Positions 24,010-40,272 of a DNA stretch of 64,000 nucleotides are shown here, piece by piece; the stretch's first letter is position 1, and each line of letters opens with the position of its first letter. This DNA comes from Siphlonurus alternatus (Eukaryota; Arthropoda; Insecta; Ephemeroptera; Siphlonuridae), in contig OX463780.1 in the NCBI GenBank assembly GCA_949825025.1, positions 25,014,118-25,078,117 of the forward strand, given 5' to 3'. The translations under genes and the position numbers were made by a program. Under the pieces are notes generated by a model. The model had not been told where the DNA came from and did no database searches. It saw only the letters and a program-made list of their open reading frames with translations.

Positions 24010-27000
24010 ACATAATCATCAATGCATAAAAATTATAGGCTATATATACATAGTAAATTTCTTACAAGGAAAGAAAGAAACAAATTTAATATAATTTAAT
24101 TTTATATTTAATTTTGATTAATACAGTTAGTTACTTTAAACAGTTTAAACTTTGTACTGGTCTTCTGACCTTTGATAAATAAATTACATTGATTTCTTAT
24201 AATATATAGTGCTTGCTTGGTAACAGAATTGATAATTGATAAGTGAGAAATAAATATAAATGGTGATATTTTTAATATTTTTCTTTTACATCAAGAAATG
24301 CAAGTGGACAAAAAGTTTATAACTATGTAATATGCATATATGTATTGTTTTGCAATTTTTAACGATTATGTAATTGTATACTGTACAGAGGTTATGTGGT
24401 AGAATGGCCTTATGGCCAAACATCGCCTAAATAAAGAAATTATTCTATTCTATTCTATATTCTATTCTATAATTGAAGCTTAAGCATAAAATGCAAGCAT
24501 AACTTTTAATTTTAAATTAACTTCTATTTTGATTATTCATACATCAGTGAGCGACAACTAATTACTACAATTTCAGGAGATATCTAGATGACTAATTTGA
24601 CTATGTCTCAGACCACCTTCTAGGATTGAGCGTGGTACCAATTGTTGATAGACTTCCAACCTGGCTACGGACATTGCTTTGGTCTTTGATAAATGTGTTC
24701 ATCCTGGATCAATTGAGGCTTTCCACAGTTCCCTCAGTCTCTAGCTTATCTCTACACAATACCCTCTGTAAGATGAAGCTCATTAGGTTGCATTCCCCGA
24801 AGGAAAAAAAAATAACAGTCTTACCTCTCTGGGCTGCTGGGACAGGTAGAGCACAGTGACGAAGAGGGGTCGTTTCTGCTTCTGTGGCACGGGGATGGAG
24901 ACACAGAGGAATGGGTCAAAGGTGTTGCTCTGGCTGTGGCACTTGGGGCAGGTCAGCGACGAGCGGAACTGAGCTTGAAAGAGTGCGTGCACGAAGCTGT
25001 TGTTGCAGCGCTTGTGATTGGCTAATGTCTCCTCCGCCACTACATCGTCAGGGCGACCAAACGAGTTCTAAAACAAAACAGATTTGTTGTTAGGAACATT
25101 GCATATTAGAAATCTAAATATTTGTTATAATAAGAAATTAAAAAGCATTGAACAGTGGAGTAGGCTATCAGGCTGTCCAGTCTTCTGAATTTTAGTTAAC
25201 TGGATTTCCTCTCTCAATTTTGCTGCTACACAGTATCCTGCCAAGGGAATGAGGGCAAGATCTACAATTTTGTCTCATTATTTCAATCAATGATCAAGTC
25301 ACAATAATTGGCCCATTTTGATTAATTTAATCTCGGCTAATATCAACATCTCCACGAATTAGAACAAAGCCTAACCAAGATATTATAAAAAGTCAACTTA
25401 AAAAATTATGTATCAGTTAAAGGGATGGCACAATTTTTATCAATATGCAACTTTATTTTCTTGAAAATAAATTGATTTATTTTATGTGTTTTAATTACCT
25501 TACTGAGTTATTACTAAATTGTACACACTGGACACATCATGTTGATACAGCAATCAACATGGGTCATAAAACGATGTTTTCCTCTACTTTATATTATACA
25601 AATACAAGTCAGCACCAAGATAAAAAAAAAAAAAAAATGAAAGAAAAATGCCCAAAGAAATGTACTTGACGATATATATTTATTATATATATTATAAAGG
25701 AATAAGAATTTTATTACAAACTCTTGATTACCTATCACCTATAACAGAAATTAATACAGTATAAATATACATAAATATAACAAGAAGGAATAAAAAAACA
25801 TTTCAATAATTTTTCTAGTTAGGATATTATGATAGTTATGATATTGTTGGCAATGAAAAGAGAAAACGTCATATTTGATTTCACATTTATTTACGGACAA
25901 ATGAACAAGCAGAAAAGGGAGAGACAAAAAATAAAATAAAAAAGTCAAACAAATTTAGTGTTGACACAGGAAGGAGAGGGTCGAAACTTTCCTTATTCAC
26001 ATCTCTAGGGAATAAACAAACTTAGTAAAGCTGATTAACAGACACAATCTCAGTCAGTGGACCGAGGGGGGGGGGGGGAGGGGGGGAATCAGAGAAATGC
26101 GGAACTAATGTACAAAAAAATAAACAACTCTTCATTAAACATTACATGGATACCCATACTGAATGAATTTTATACAAAAAGTGTAGTATAATATACTGTA
26201 TATTATTAGAGGTCTGCACGGGCCAGAATTTCGAGCCCCGACCCGGCCCGGCCCGTTCGGATGGTTATATTGCTACGCCCGGCCCGTGAAAACTACTTCC
26301 CAGTGCGGGCCGGGCCCGTGGCCCTTCCGTAGTTCAACCTCGGTTCGCATTTTTATTTTAATACTTTACAACCCATTATCAAACTGAGAAAAAGTCGTTT
26401 TAGAAGCTCTCTTTGCTTACTTTTTTCCCTTCTTCCTCTATCCATAGCAAAAATAACACACAAACAAAAATCACTATTGAAAATTCAAAAAATATAAAAA
26501 AAATAGCTAGGCTCAGCCCGGCCCGTTTGCAGCCTGCCGATGCCCGGCCTGAGCCCGGCCCGAGGGCCAGGCCCGTGCCCGTGCAGATCTCTATTGTATA
26601 CACACATAAATACATACAGTATTAAGATGACAGAGCTCATTAATCCGTTCTCATGACATTACAACATTTTCCTTCGTGCACCACGACAAAAATGGTTTCA
26701 GTATCATTTTTTTAACTAATTGAGTAAACGTGTTTTTATTTCAACCTCATAAAAAGGGCGTGTCTAGTTACAGGTATACTTGTATAGGAATAAAAAAAAA
26801 ATTAGACTTGAATTAAATTTTGTTGAGCCACGCCCACCACGGATGAAATGAAGATGAGTTTAAATTTGCCCCACCCAATACTCGCAATCTAGCCCACTGC
26901 AATACACAACCAATCTGGAATAAAAGTGTACACTGACGTTTACCCAGAAAATGTCAATACCTATATTTTTGTGAGTTAATTGAAACGACACATTATACAC

Positions 27001-27473
27001 CATACATCACACTTGCAGCCTCTTTCACAAATAACAATATATTATATCTGCTACCTATTTGCATCATATAACCAGAGCAGTCTCCTACTACTCCTACTAT
27101 AACCGATATAACGTTAACTTGTACTTAAAATTCGCATTTTAAATGTTTACAAAACTCGAAAATCGATCAGAGTCCAATTTTCTATTGCAGGATACTTCGA
27201 AAAAGTGAATGACTCACGAAAAAGTCAAAACCCATGCACTGAATCCTTTTCCATCTGACAAATTGTGAGAAACATTAAGGATTATTGTCACTGTGGTAAT
27301 TATTTTTTTTTATGGTAAAAAATATAAAATTTAGATCAGAACTTAGAGAACAAAATGACTGTTAACTTTCTGAAGTAAAAAAAAGTAATTATTCTGTCCA
27401 GTTTTTGAGAGATTATTTTTTTTAGTTGAAAAATATGCTGATTCGACTAATGGCCGCCAGATTTCCAATGTCT

Positions 27474-27504
<31 letters not shown>

Positions 27505-30500
27505 TTCTAAAGACTAGACCGATTATTGATCCATTTTTTGGGTTGAATATTTATTTTATAATGTAAGGATGGTTTACAATAATTTTCAGAGTGATTCACC
27601 ATTTCCTAAGATCAGTGACAATAATTCTTAATGTGTGTGTTCTGTGGTATTGGATCGATGGATCAATCAATCTGGAATCTACTTTTAATTAGCATTAACA
27701 CTGCTATGCAGTTCTATTTTTTTTTACTACGGGATACACAACAAGACAGCTGACATTTACGATAAAGGCGATATTTCATGTGTAGAGATAAGAATTAAAT
27801 ACTCTTACCAGAAAGTGTACAGTACGTGCAGTTGTCTTATTGTTAGTGCTGCATAGATTACTTGTCGTTATCTCATAATATTAGATGGATCTGATTCCAA
27901 GTTATTCCAACATATTATTAATTTGTTAACAACAAATAATATTTCCTTCGTAAGATACAATAACAACAACTCGTTGATAATAATGATAATAATTGTTTAT
28001 TTTACAATACTATAGCTGTTATGTGGAGCGAGCATATATTATGACGTCACCACACTTATTATCACGTTGTTCGCCCGCCTGCCCGCCCTATGATGCAATA
28101 GCACGTGGGGGTAATATGTATGCATGCATGCAACTTTTAACCTTGGAATCGTTATGCAAGCTCATACAACGAAACATCATAAATACTAAATACACAAAAA
28201 GAAGAAAAACTCATCATATATAATAATAATATAAAAAAAAATCACTTGCAGTTTCTAAATCATGAAATACGATGTTGTATAAATAATGTATATTACGTAA
28301 AATTGTACATTAATTTATACTTCGTATCCTGTCTTCGTCCTTAAGGTCAAAGGGATAGGGATTAATATATGATATATAAAAAAAAACGGGAAATGACTAC
28401 GTCGACATCAGCAGACCATGTCACGTGATCAAGGGAATGTGAGAGGATTTAAAATGTTCTCGTGTAATAGAAGCCGACACTGCATCATGGAGCTATACCA
28501 TGCAGCATCGGTCTGCTTCTTTATCTCTAACTCTGCGCACTGTACCAGAGTGCAACGTGCAATCTGCCGCGCTGCTGCATACGCTCAAGAATAAGAGAGC
28601 AGTGTGCATCTCATGGCTGCACTTTGGTGTCATATAATCCGTGATGTATATACTTAGCTGCTATCGTGTACGTATACAGTATCAGCATATAGTCTACTGT
28701 ATAGTCAAGACACGGCGGGAAAAAGCCGCTCTCTTGAATTTGGCATTTTTTTTCTTTTTTTTTTTTTTTGCTTCAATTGAACCCTTTTGTAGGGTACTTG
28801 CCGCAATTAAGAAGTGACGAATTTAACCTCCCGGCTCCTCGTATTATAGACCCTACTTTTGTGGGTCCTTTCCAAACCGGTGCGGCCATGGCCTAAGCAA
28901 TCCATCCCAGCATTCACCTGGTTCTGACTGCATGAGGAAACCATGGAAACCTCAGTCAGGATGGTCGGCAATTGATGGAGGATGCCATCAATCACCTCCC
29001 GGATGCACGATAGGGTGTTCCTTGGCCAGCCATAAGCGATTAAATTTCAGTACATTATCGAATTGAAAAAATAAATAATTTGATTCCGACTGATGGAAAT
29101 TATCAATATAGTGAATATAGTAATCTACTGTATAATCTATACAACGCAGCCACATTTATAGAAGGACTTCAGAGTGCCGAAATATTTATTTTCCCATCAA
29201 GATCATGATCCAAATTTTATATCTTGTAAACAAAACAAAAAAATCCAGAAAATTATGAATAAAAAATATAAAACTAATTGTTTCAAATTTTATAATTTCA
29301 TGGTGCAACTTTTACTTCCATATGGCCTTTCTTCTTGTTTGTTAGTTTTTAACTTCTCTAGAGAAAAATTAAGAAGGTCAAACGTACAATGTTCTGACCT
29401 CATTGTTTAAAAAAAAAAATAATAATAAAATTCATAGTGTGACTTTTTTACAAAAAAAGGTTCAAGTATTCTTGTTAAAATTTTGTCTACAGTGTAATGC
29501 GATCCCTGAGAATATGCAGCTCAGCGCTATCAATTTCTACTGTCTCTACAGGGCTATGAACTCCATATGCAGTGAGTTTGGCAATAGTTAGTCACCTGCT
29601 GCACTACCTTGACAACAATTATTAACCGTTCACCGTGTGAACAGAATGGCCGGGGATATTGGGCAAGGCAGTAAGTGGCCAAGCGGAGAGCCGGCGGTGT
29701 CCTCACAAACTATTTCCCATCGTCTCAACTACTTTGAAAAGCCCAACTTCATTCACACAAATCTTGCTCTCAGTTAGGGTGATAAATGCGACATGATTTT
29801 TTGTACATTGTTGGTAGTGGAGGAAAGTCATATTAAAAAAGACAACTCAATAAAAATAAAAGTGACTGTAAAATTTTGGAAGCTGATTTGAGATTTAAAT
29901 TGCCAAAAAAATGAATTTAAAAATGAATATTATGCAATTAGTCATTCATCTTCCATTTTTTTTAAAAAGCTTTAATATTATAATAAACATAAAAGCACAA
30001 AAAGTGCTCAACACTGATGAACTGAAAAAAAAATCTTGGTCAACATGAGAGCGAACTGTATAATTAATTAATGTGTTTGTCCTTGTAATTATCAAAATTA
30101 ATAAAACGATTGGTCTAAAATACTTTCATTTGATGGCAGCGGCAATGTCACGAACAGTGTCTGACTTCTGCATGCTTGCACGCCAATGTAGGGTGTGTGT
30201 ATGTAGACGAGTCTCAATGGATAGGCACTAGGCCAAAATTATAATCATAGCGTCACAAGGACAAAATTACTAACACCAATGAATTTTTAAAACACTTTTG
30301 ATGAATATGGATAGAACATAAAAACTAAAAACACGTTTTAACGAAAAACGTAAAAAACACAGATAACAATTATAATATTATTAAAAATATATTGTATTGT
30401 AGATTATTGGATATTGTAAATATAATTAAATATATAGGTCAAAATAAAAACAACAATCGTTTTATTTACACAAGATTGAGATAAATTTCATGACATAACA

Positions 30501-33500
30501 TAGCAATTAATTTTGATATCAAATCGATATGAGATAGTTTACTATACGTGGCATATTACAATCGTTCAACACACCGCATGAGTTGAGTCACCTTGCAATC
30601 AATTGTAAACTAAATATAAAAAAACACTAATTTTAATAAAAAATAGTTAGTATAAATAATTTTGCCCGTGGATAGATGCGATAGTAATTTTGCTAACACG
30701 CTATTATTATTACATCGATTTTAAGTATTATAACTATTTATGAGATATATTTTTAAAATTTTATTAACAAACGTAAAGTGTGTAATTATTTTATAAGACT
30801 TCTATATTGCTCTACCATCCTATTTTAAATGGAATGTGAACTGAAAGAAATTGGTTATATATTTATTTATGCACACAGTTTAAGTTAAAAGAGGTTACTG
30901 ATAAAATATATACGATCAGATATTATATGTATAGTATACTGTATATAATAATTATATTCATGCATACTGTAATAGAAGCTTGGATTATATGAAAAAAAGT
31001 CAACTGGTAGAAGTATTTAATTTCTCCGTACTTTTTTTTTTTTTTTTCAAGTTATCAACATATTTTATCAGTACGACGATAATACTACAATCCACCAGTG
31101 TTTATTCAGAGCGTTATACTGTATACACGAGCATATAACCATACAAATAAAATAACTGTATAGAAGTTCTAAAAGTGATGAAATTATCACCAGTTCACAA
31201 CGAGGCGTTACAGAGTACAGTGAGGTACACTCAATAACTTATAATATATTTAGATAAAGCTTATTTTTTCATACAAGAATCATTGGAGAACGACTTTAAT
31301 ACCAAATGGTTGTAGGGAAGGCTTACAAATCTAAATCACATACACATGTTCGGAGAACTCTGTCAAGGATCATTCGGAGGTGGCGCGACTTTGGCACACG
31401 CTGTTATGGCCAGACAGGTAGTTTAGTCTCATACATATATAACGCTCATTGATCGCTATAATTATAACATTAACAAATATCAAACCATGGGATTTTATTC
31501 ATTACAGAGAGTATGATAAGTTAAGATAATTCCTAAAAGATACCTCTATATAGTCTACCTGTATGAGTGCTAAATAGCTTACCTCTTTATTTTATATACA
31601 AGACATAATAAGACCTTGGCCTGACCTACTCTGTGACGTAATAACGCTCAAAATTACGGCGGCGGCCAGCACTGTCTGTGGACGTATAATATAATACAGT
31701 AGCGACGGTAAGCATTTCGCTGCAAAAATTTGGTGACCGTTTACCAAAATAATCGGATGTTCTCCAGTGACGTCATACAGCTAATTAATTAATTACACGA
31801 GGGGGACGCTGAGCGTGTTTAAATATGACGTCATATAACTGATAAGAGGAGACAACCTGTTTGAAGTGTGCTTTTTTTTACAGTTTGTTAACAGCTTTTC
31901 ACGATCCTACAAAATTATATTCGCTATAATATACATTATTATATTTTATAGATTACCATTGAATCAATCACTTACTAAAATCAATAATATTTTTTAATTT
32001 GCAAGTATTTTGTTTTGTATACACAAACAGAAGCAAGGAAATTTGATAATAACACGGAATATCACCGAAAGCTAATTTTTCTTAAATTTATTATTAATTA
32101 ACAACGCTGTTAGAGCTGACACAAAGGTAAATAAAAGTTATCAGGGTATATACTCTATATACCAAACCAAGACAAAAAATACATCAAAACCAAAAAATTT
32201 AAATTTCAAATTTCTTTCCTCAGTTGCTTTATATTATTTTTTTATTTTTTTTATTGAGTATATTTTGCTTGGTGTTGAACACCCGGAGTGCGAAACTATA
32301 GTTGGCGGTTAGAACAATGCCAGCTAGACAAGAGGAACAGAGAGAAGTTGTCACATCCCGTGTCGTCACGTTGTGACAAGCGAAGGTCCCACGAGGATCA
32401 CAACTGGCAACCTCGTGGCTTGACGTAGGCCGTGCAGCAGCTAGCGACGAACCTCGCACAACCAGATTTGCTTGCTCGGCGCGTGCCTCAAGCTTGCATT
32501 GTGGTTAGCAAGACAAGAAAAAAATACTACAAAAAATACAAAAAGAACTATAAAAAAATACAACATCCTTTTCTAATAAAAATACAACAGGAAATTACAA
32601 ATTTCAAATAAATTACAAATAATTTATATCAAAATCAAACATTATATTTACCTAAAATAACTGTAGAAAGAACGCAAAAATTAATAAATTCATGTAAAGA
32701 TAATAAAGCTCCAGGCTACGATAAAATTACAATTAAACACATCAAAATGGGGGGAGATGAACTAATTTTAATACTGACCCAATTTATTAATCAATGTATA
32801 ATACAGAAACAATTTCCCATTAATTTAAAAAAAGGAGTGTGTAGACCTATTTACAAAAATGGGTGTCATAAAAATTGTAATAACTATAGACCAATTATGT
32901 TGTCACCTACAGTAGATAAATTTCCCCAAAAGTACATAACTGAATATATAATTGAATATCTTGAGAAATATAAAATAATAAATGAAAATCAATATGCATA
33001 TCAGAAAGGAAAATCCACTAATAAATTAATTGGTGATATGTCTAATTATATAAATAATGAGTTAAAAGAAAATAATCATGTTTTGGCATTATTTGTGGAT
33101 TTTTCTAAGGCGTTTGATACGCTGAACCATGATATAATTTTTGCTGAATTAGAGAAAGTGGGTATAAGAGGACCAATGCTTGAGCTAATTAAAAATTATT
33201 TAAAAGATCGAAGCATGGTTGTAGAAATAAATAATGTACAAGGTGATGCGTGGGAAATTAAGTGGGGAACCCCTCAAGGAGGTACCATTTCTGCAATATT
33301 GTTTAATGTTTATGTAAATAGTTTATTTTCTGTCTTGAAAAATTGTAAAATATTTATGTTTGCAGATGACCTTTTGATACTTGTGTCAAACAAAGATTTT
33401 TCTATTGCTCAAAAAAATTTACAAATTAATGCAAATCAACTAGCACATTGGGCCCATGATTATGGATTAGTGATCAATACAAAAAAAACTAAAGTTATGC

Positions 33501-36500
33501 ATATTTACAACAAATTCTTGAGAAAAAATGAGTCAATTAAGATTATAATTCATAATAATATGTGTCTACATAATTTTTTACAAGACTGTACTTGTAACAT
33601 TATTGAACAAGTTAGAGAACATAAATATCTTGGAATAATCATTGATGATAACTTTGAATGGTACCCGCAAATTAACAAAATTATAATGAAATTAAGATCT
33701 GTTATGTCTCAAATTTATAAATTAAAAAAAATTGTTAATGAAAAAACACTGAGAAATGTATATTTTGCTTTGGTACATCCATTTATATTATATGGAAATT
33801 TAGGATGGGGTTTTACACAATCTAGTTCAATGACAAATTTAATAAAAATGCAAAAAAGGGTATTAAAATCAATGAAAAAGGGGGATAAATTTGAAGAAGG
33901 AGAGAATGTGTTTAAATATTGGAATATTTTACCTGTCAATTTACAATCGAAACAATCTTTAATTATTGAAAAATATTTTGATGTAAATCATGGTGAATAT
34001 AGAATTCATAATTATGATACCAGACTTATTCTTAATGATCCACTATTTACACCACTAAGAGTTAATAGATTCAGTGAGAAAACCTGGGAGTATATATTGC
34101 CTAGGCTGTGGAATGAATTACCTTTACATTTAAAAAATTTAGAATCTAAAAGCTTGGTTAAAAAATATATCAAAAATTGGTTAATGTCAGTGATAAGTTA
34201 ATGCAATTTTAAATAATATTAAATAATAATGATATGTATAGAACAAAAATAACAGTGTTAAAAAAGATAATAATAATATTAAAGTTATCTTGTGTTTTTT
34301 TGTTCTAGAGTTTTCTTTCGTTTCAGATTTCTAACTTTTTCTTTTCTTACAGAAATATAATAATTGTAAACAAAATAACTTTATTTTTCAATTTTTTGTT
34401 TGTTTGTTTTAAATATATGTGATAGAAATTTTTACGTTGCTTTGTTTTATCAGTTTTCTGAAGTAATATAATTATTTATAATTATTTATAAAAAATATAT
34501 ACATAATTATAATGAATTGTACGTATTCTTCTTGTTCTCATGCTGATTGTATGTTTTTAAAATGTTTATTTGGATGAAACTAAAAACATAGAAAGTTAAT
34601 GTTTGAGCTTTCAATAAATTAAACACTTTGTATTTCATGCACCAGCCATTAAGATTATGATATAATAATCTTGGCTGGACATTATTGTGTAAAAATTTTG
34701 TGAAATAAAAAAAAAAAAAAAAAAATGCTAATTGCTTTATTTTTATTTTCGTAAATTTTAAAAATGAAATAAAAAGTCTCTTTATTATACTTTATATGGC
34801 TTTTGTGACACTAACATAATCACATTACTATAACACAAAACATTCTTTGAAGATTAGCTGAACATTATTTTTTTCTTCTTAGTAACTTAGGTTAGTATTA
34901 TATTTGATTTTTAACTCAACGTGGGTGATCCTCCATGTTTGTAGGACGAACGTAACCCTCAAACCAAAAATATACCGATGCGTCATGAATTTAAAACCAT
35001 ATCGTCAACATGAATAGACAGATGTGAGAATGTTTTTATTTGTCACATCGCACTGAAACTGAATAACTGAGTTATTTACAAAAACTTTTGTACCAACGAT
35101 ATCCCCATCCATACGTGCAGCTCAGCGACTTCTACTGGTGCAGCTCTATTCAAGTATATACGTCTATTTTTTTCACACAGCGCTTTAATATTTTAATAAG
35201 ATAATTTTATTGTGACGAGGGCTTGCGACATTTTTAAGTTGTATTTGTACAATTAATAATATGCAGTATTATGCTATGCAGTTTGCTCATTAAACATTTA
35301 TTATTATTATTTTTCAGGGAAGAAAAATAATACATATACAGGTGGTCCAGAAAATTGTAGTGATAGTACAGAAACTGGACAGACTTTCGGTCGATGCATG
35401 GTGTATATGGTACGACTATAGTGACATGCAGTAAATAACTATAGAACTCTAATAATTATATTGAAAATCATCGAGAACCGTACAGATAGGTATTATTGAA
35501 AGAGCTGAATTATTTAAATTTGAACAGAGACGCCAGCACAGATGAATGTATTATAAGGGGCATTCACAAAGCCTTAAGGCCACATTTAAGGCTCAATAAT
35601 TTAAGACCAGAAATTTTGGGTCTAAAAAACACGTCTAAAATCAAGCTTTAAATTATCGAGCCTTAAATGTGGCCTTAAGATTTTGTGAATGCCCCTTTAT
35701 ATGTTTCCGGAGGAACGCTTTATATCCTCTACGATTTGAGGTCAACTGCAGCTGCTCTGGACGCCAATACGTCCATGCAAGTGTGTGGCGTCGGTGATCA
35801 ATGATCATTGATAAGCAGACCTCCTGCCTGCACCACTGCGGTGCTCAATACAAGTACTGTACAAAAGAAACCGTTTGTAGACGACCACGTCATACGACTT
35901 GATGTAGAATCGAATGTGGATATAGTAAATACCGTAGAGTACAGGGTAGATTAGAGGCGGGAAGGTAAGCTGACACGCAAAGTCAAACGATGAAACTCAA
36001 GCACTTGTTAGTATAATTTAGAAAGCTACAATGCTTTATGCTTTAGACTAAATGAATATAGCTAACTTCGAAAAACACACTGACAATTTCTGGTAAATAG
36101 TATTTTAGACTTAAGACTTTATTCTATGGCATAAAATATTAATACAATGTATAATAAAAGGCAATAATTATAACTTAAAAACATGAACTTATGCACATTT
36201 ATTTTTACCAGATTATATATCTCTAGATCGATCGTCATTCGTCACATCATTATGAACAAGCATTTGTTTGGGAATACAAACAAGCAGACAACATTAGCAA
36301 CATGTAATGGGCAAATAGCGTGAAACTGACGAAATGAAAACAAGGTATCCTTCTTCCGATCTATATTGCGGCTATATTACACGATGCACTGAAAAAATAG
36401 CGAAGTTACTCGATATGGTATAAAATAACTTTGCTGATGAGATCATTATTTTGGTGGCTCGACCCGTGCTTATATCACATAATACTAGTATATTAAATTT

Positions 36501-39500
36501 ATATTATATTCTCTGCAATATTACAGCCAAATTATTGTCAACATTTGATACAGATACGTCATTTTACCATACATCTGCATTCACACTCGGGACTGCTCAA
36601 ACGGTATCCTGCCTGCTTTGCTTGAGCTCCAAGAGACAAAGAGGTGCCTATTTGCAATACAGCAAAGCTAAAAAAACAAAAAACAGCACCAGTCTACGAG
36701 ACTCTTGGTTCACCATTGACAGTCATAGATTACGTGTAATTTCACACAAACAGTGCAGGGGTACCGTTCATGTTATCTCAAGGTGTATGTTACTAATAAA
36801 TTTACGCTCGGTGCAAGGTGTAAACTTGCAAGTATTTAGTATTTGCAGACCCGTGGTCGTGGTAAAGGGCGTGTGCTCAGCGCGGAAGTTAGGCAAGTTT
36901 CAGTACTCCCGTTAGCTTCACCTCGTCGCTTGCTCGGCTGCTTGTCGAGCGGCGCACATTGCAAGAATGAGAAGACGAATAAACTGACATAAGACACGAA
37001 GGATCACAAGAGACATAGAGATCATGAATAACTGGTTACCAAATACCACTATACTGCATGGTTACGTCACCAGACATCACCGCCGGTGCAACCATCTTGA
37101 CTTCTCAATCGTATAAACATTACTTTTAATTTTTAAAACGCATATCTAAAAGATTAATTATTATATTTAATTTCAAAGATTGTCATCATTATTATATAGC
37201 AATCGAATACAACAAAATAGACACTTTTCGATATATTCAAGTCTCGTCAGTCTACTACTACTGTATGTTTATTTACTATCATGTATTTTTTTATCCTCAC
37301 ATAGAAAGGAGAAAGTGCGAGTGACAGGAAGATATTCTTACAGACACAAGAGAGAGTCCGCGGTTCGATATCGACAACACCCAATAATTAGATCGGACCG
37401 CGCTGCTGAGTAAGCTGAGTGAGCGGTCGACGAAAACGGGGTCACGAACCGCAAGCCTGCTGTTGTTGGCAGGCATCTTGGCCGCGCTCTTGAACATATC
37501 TGTGACGTCATAATGATTCACGTTGTATTCGAGTGAGATGATCGGTCGCGAGTTTATCGCAGCAGCTGCACAACCGAGTCACATCGGCGTTGAAAATAAT
37601 GTCGCAGCATAATATCTATCAGTTGAAATATTTTGTAGATGTAATTTTGTATACTCAGTACATAATACTCATAATAGAAATCTTTGCAGCATAAAAAAAA
37701 GAATATTAAAAAAATTATATTATTATAATTTTATTTAAATAAACACGAAAATATAACAATTTAAATTGTAAAATTGACTTTAAATGTCAAAGTCATTAAA
37801 AGATGTGACAGAAATTGGTTCTTTATTGCTGTGGGTTACGTCATTTTAAAGCATATTAAATTTCCTTTCATTATATAAGGGGGAAATAAAGACACGAAGC
37901 CATAAAAATGAAAAAAAAACAAAACAAGGTATATGCATGTGATACTTAATTAATTTATAATACTTCATTATTTTCATAAATTTGTGTTCAGATTTTTAAT
38001 TAAAAAATAAACAATTATGGTTTCTGATTGTGTAAGTATAATGTTGACTTATCTATTTTGGTCGATCAATAATTTTTTTAATGAAACAAATTTATAGCTA
38101 GTGTATAATTATTGCAGTTTAAAATATAACATGACAAAGGAAAAAATATTCACGAATCAATTTCAAAATTTTATTAAATAATGCTGAAAATCTATATAGA
38201 TTGTACAATAATCTAACAATCTACACTACACCCTTCTTTCTGTTCTACATAAGAGTTGTAACAGGGTGACAAATCATAGGAATATAAACCTAATGTTCCC
38301 GGTGCTTGTGTGGAACGGAGCATGACTACTATGATGCGAGCTGCCACCAGGTAGAGTGCACGCCCCGACATGCATGCGGCGGCTGTCGTGGCAGACACTT
38401 GATCTTCTCTCTCGCTACATCAACTGAGGGTCACCGTTCTTCCACGTGACGTCACCGCACTTTCTCATCGACAGTCAGGTGTACTGAAGTTTCATTTGAT
38501 CAAAAAACAAATCTAGTTGTATCTTCTTGTGTTGAGAAAAGAAGGTAATCCTAATCATTCTTCTGATGATTTTACCGAGAGAAATTTTAAAAAATGTCCA
38601 AACACAGGTCTTCAGGATGACGTCATGCATCGATCGACGCAATGTAATTGTTCAGCCGATAAGCGTGATACTTCAATCATTGTTCGATTTGTTGTTGCCA
38701 GCATATTAAAAACAACACCCCATCAGCGTTTCTCGCTACGGTAATTTCTGGTACTGTGTACTACATACGAAGAAAAAAAATATAATATATATATATATAT
38801 ATATAAATCATGAAATAGTCTATTATCCTATATATATTTATATATACAACTTAATATTACCTGCGTTGCTGAAAACATGCATGCACCTAAATTAGCAGCA
38901 CATTACAGAGGCTTCTCAAGTGTTCCCCGGCGGAAAATTGTTCTCCATATGCCATGTATGACATTGTTAGAAAATTTGAATTTTTCTCAGTAACTATTAC
39001 AGCAATTGAAAACGTATCCTATACCACCCCATTTAGCAGTCTTCTGATAATAGATCAAGAGCTCCTTTAAAAATTTCCTTTAAGGGTAAGGTAACGCCAC
39101 CAATGTTAAAAAAAAATCCCTCTCACAAAAATTCTGAAAAAAAATTAAAATGTTCTCCTCTACACCCCCTATCAGTAGCTAAAATATCAGGTATACAAAT
39201 ACGATCTAGTTTTTGAGTTATGAATTTTTAAAGTTGACCAATGAGGAATTTGCATGCGTGAATCTGATTGGCTTAATCGAAAGAGGGGGCTGAGAAATAC
39301 ATGTGTGAATTTTATGCGAATTTTTTGAGCACTGCAAGTATGCTCAAATGCATATTTAAAAGATGCACTTTACCTGGAGGCGATGGCGCATCGCCAGTGA
39401 CGTCATCGCTATGTCAGGTTCGGTTCACTATAGATATGCATACCTGTACGCACCTGCATAACAGGTAGCCAATCAAAAACAATCTAGCCAAAATTCAAAA

Positions 39501-40223
39501 TTTCAAATGCCTAGCCTATTAGTTTTAAAACTTAAAAAATGCACATTATTCCATATACGCGTACTGTAAAAACACACTGGGAGATAAGTAATATTACAAA
39601 CGTACCTTTCATCACATTTAAATAATAGAAATTGTTTCGCAAATAGTTTCATTTAACTGAAGAGAAGATGCAATCGATGCAATATCAAGTCCTGCCACCA
39701 ACTTTTCTGTTTAAATTATTGGCGATTATTGGCGCGTCATGCATCAATCAGCCAATAAAAATGTGTAAATTTATCATACTGGACTCCTTCCGTATCTGCT
39801 GATTATCTATTGATTTATTTTATTAAACCTAAAACTGAGCCTCTTTTCTTATCTACGAAGATAGTAGGATGCCGTAGGACTCAATATTTAAATTTATTAA
39901 GACCCTTGAATCATAATTTATCAATGTCTTTTCAACCCCCTGTTTGCTGCTGCTGAAACCAGAAACGGAAGGATTGAAAAATAAATACAGTTTTAATTTC
40001 AACATTTCTATAACGCCTGTACGTGGTCGAGTGGAAAAGCACTCGTCTTCCATGCAAGCGGTGAAGAGTTCAAATCTCCTCTGGTTCATTTTACATTTTT
40101 AGTAGCACGAAGAATTAATTCAAACGTACGGGGTAAAATAATCTTATTTTTTCTTACAATATAATCATGTTATACTATTATAAGGCACACTTTTTCATTT
40201 AAATACGCACTTACAAAAACTTT

Positions 40224-40272
<49 letters not shown>

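Larger units (their letters stand above)
21410..24010 (+). mobile_element. 5'-truncated non-LTR retrotransposon (Jockey/CR1-like)
   Basis: Contains the reverse-transcriptase frame at 21410-23482, a 3' region with a long TA/TATG microsatellite (about 23525-23765) and an (AAAT)n terminus at 23960-24009. It lies in intron 2 of the USP gene, antisense to it. No endonuclease domain, so 5'-truncated. The same 3' end is present at 3257-3310. Confidence 0.85.

Noticed and set aside
36451..36915. 154-codon ORF as a gene
   Set aside because: It opens with TTG, has no ATG until codon 113, and contains no recognisable domain or splice support.
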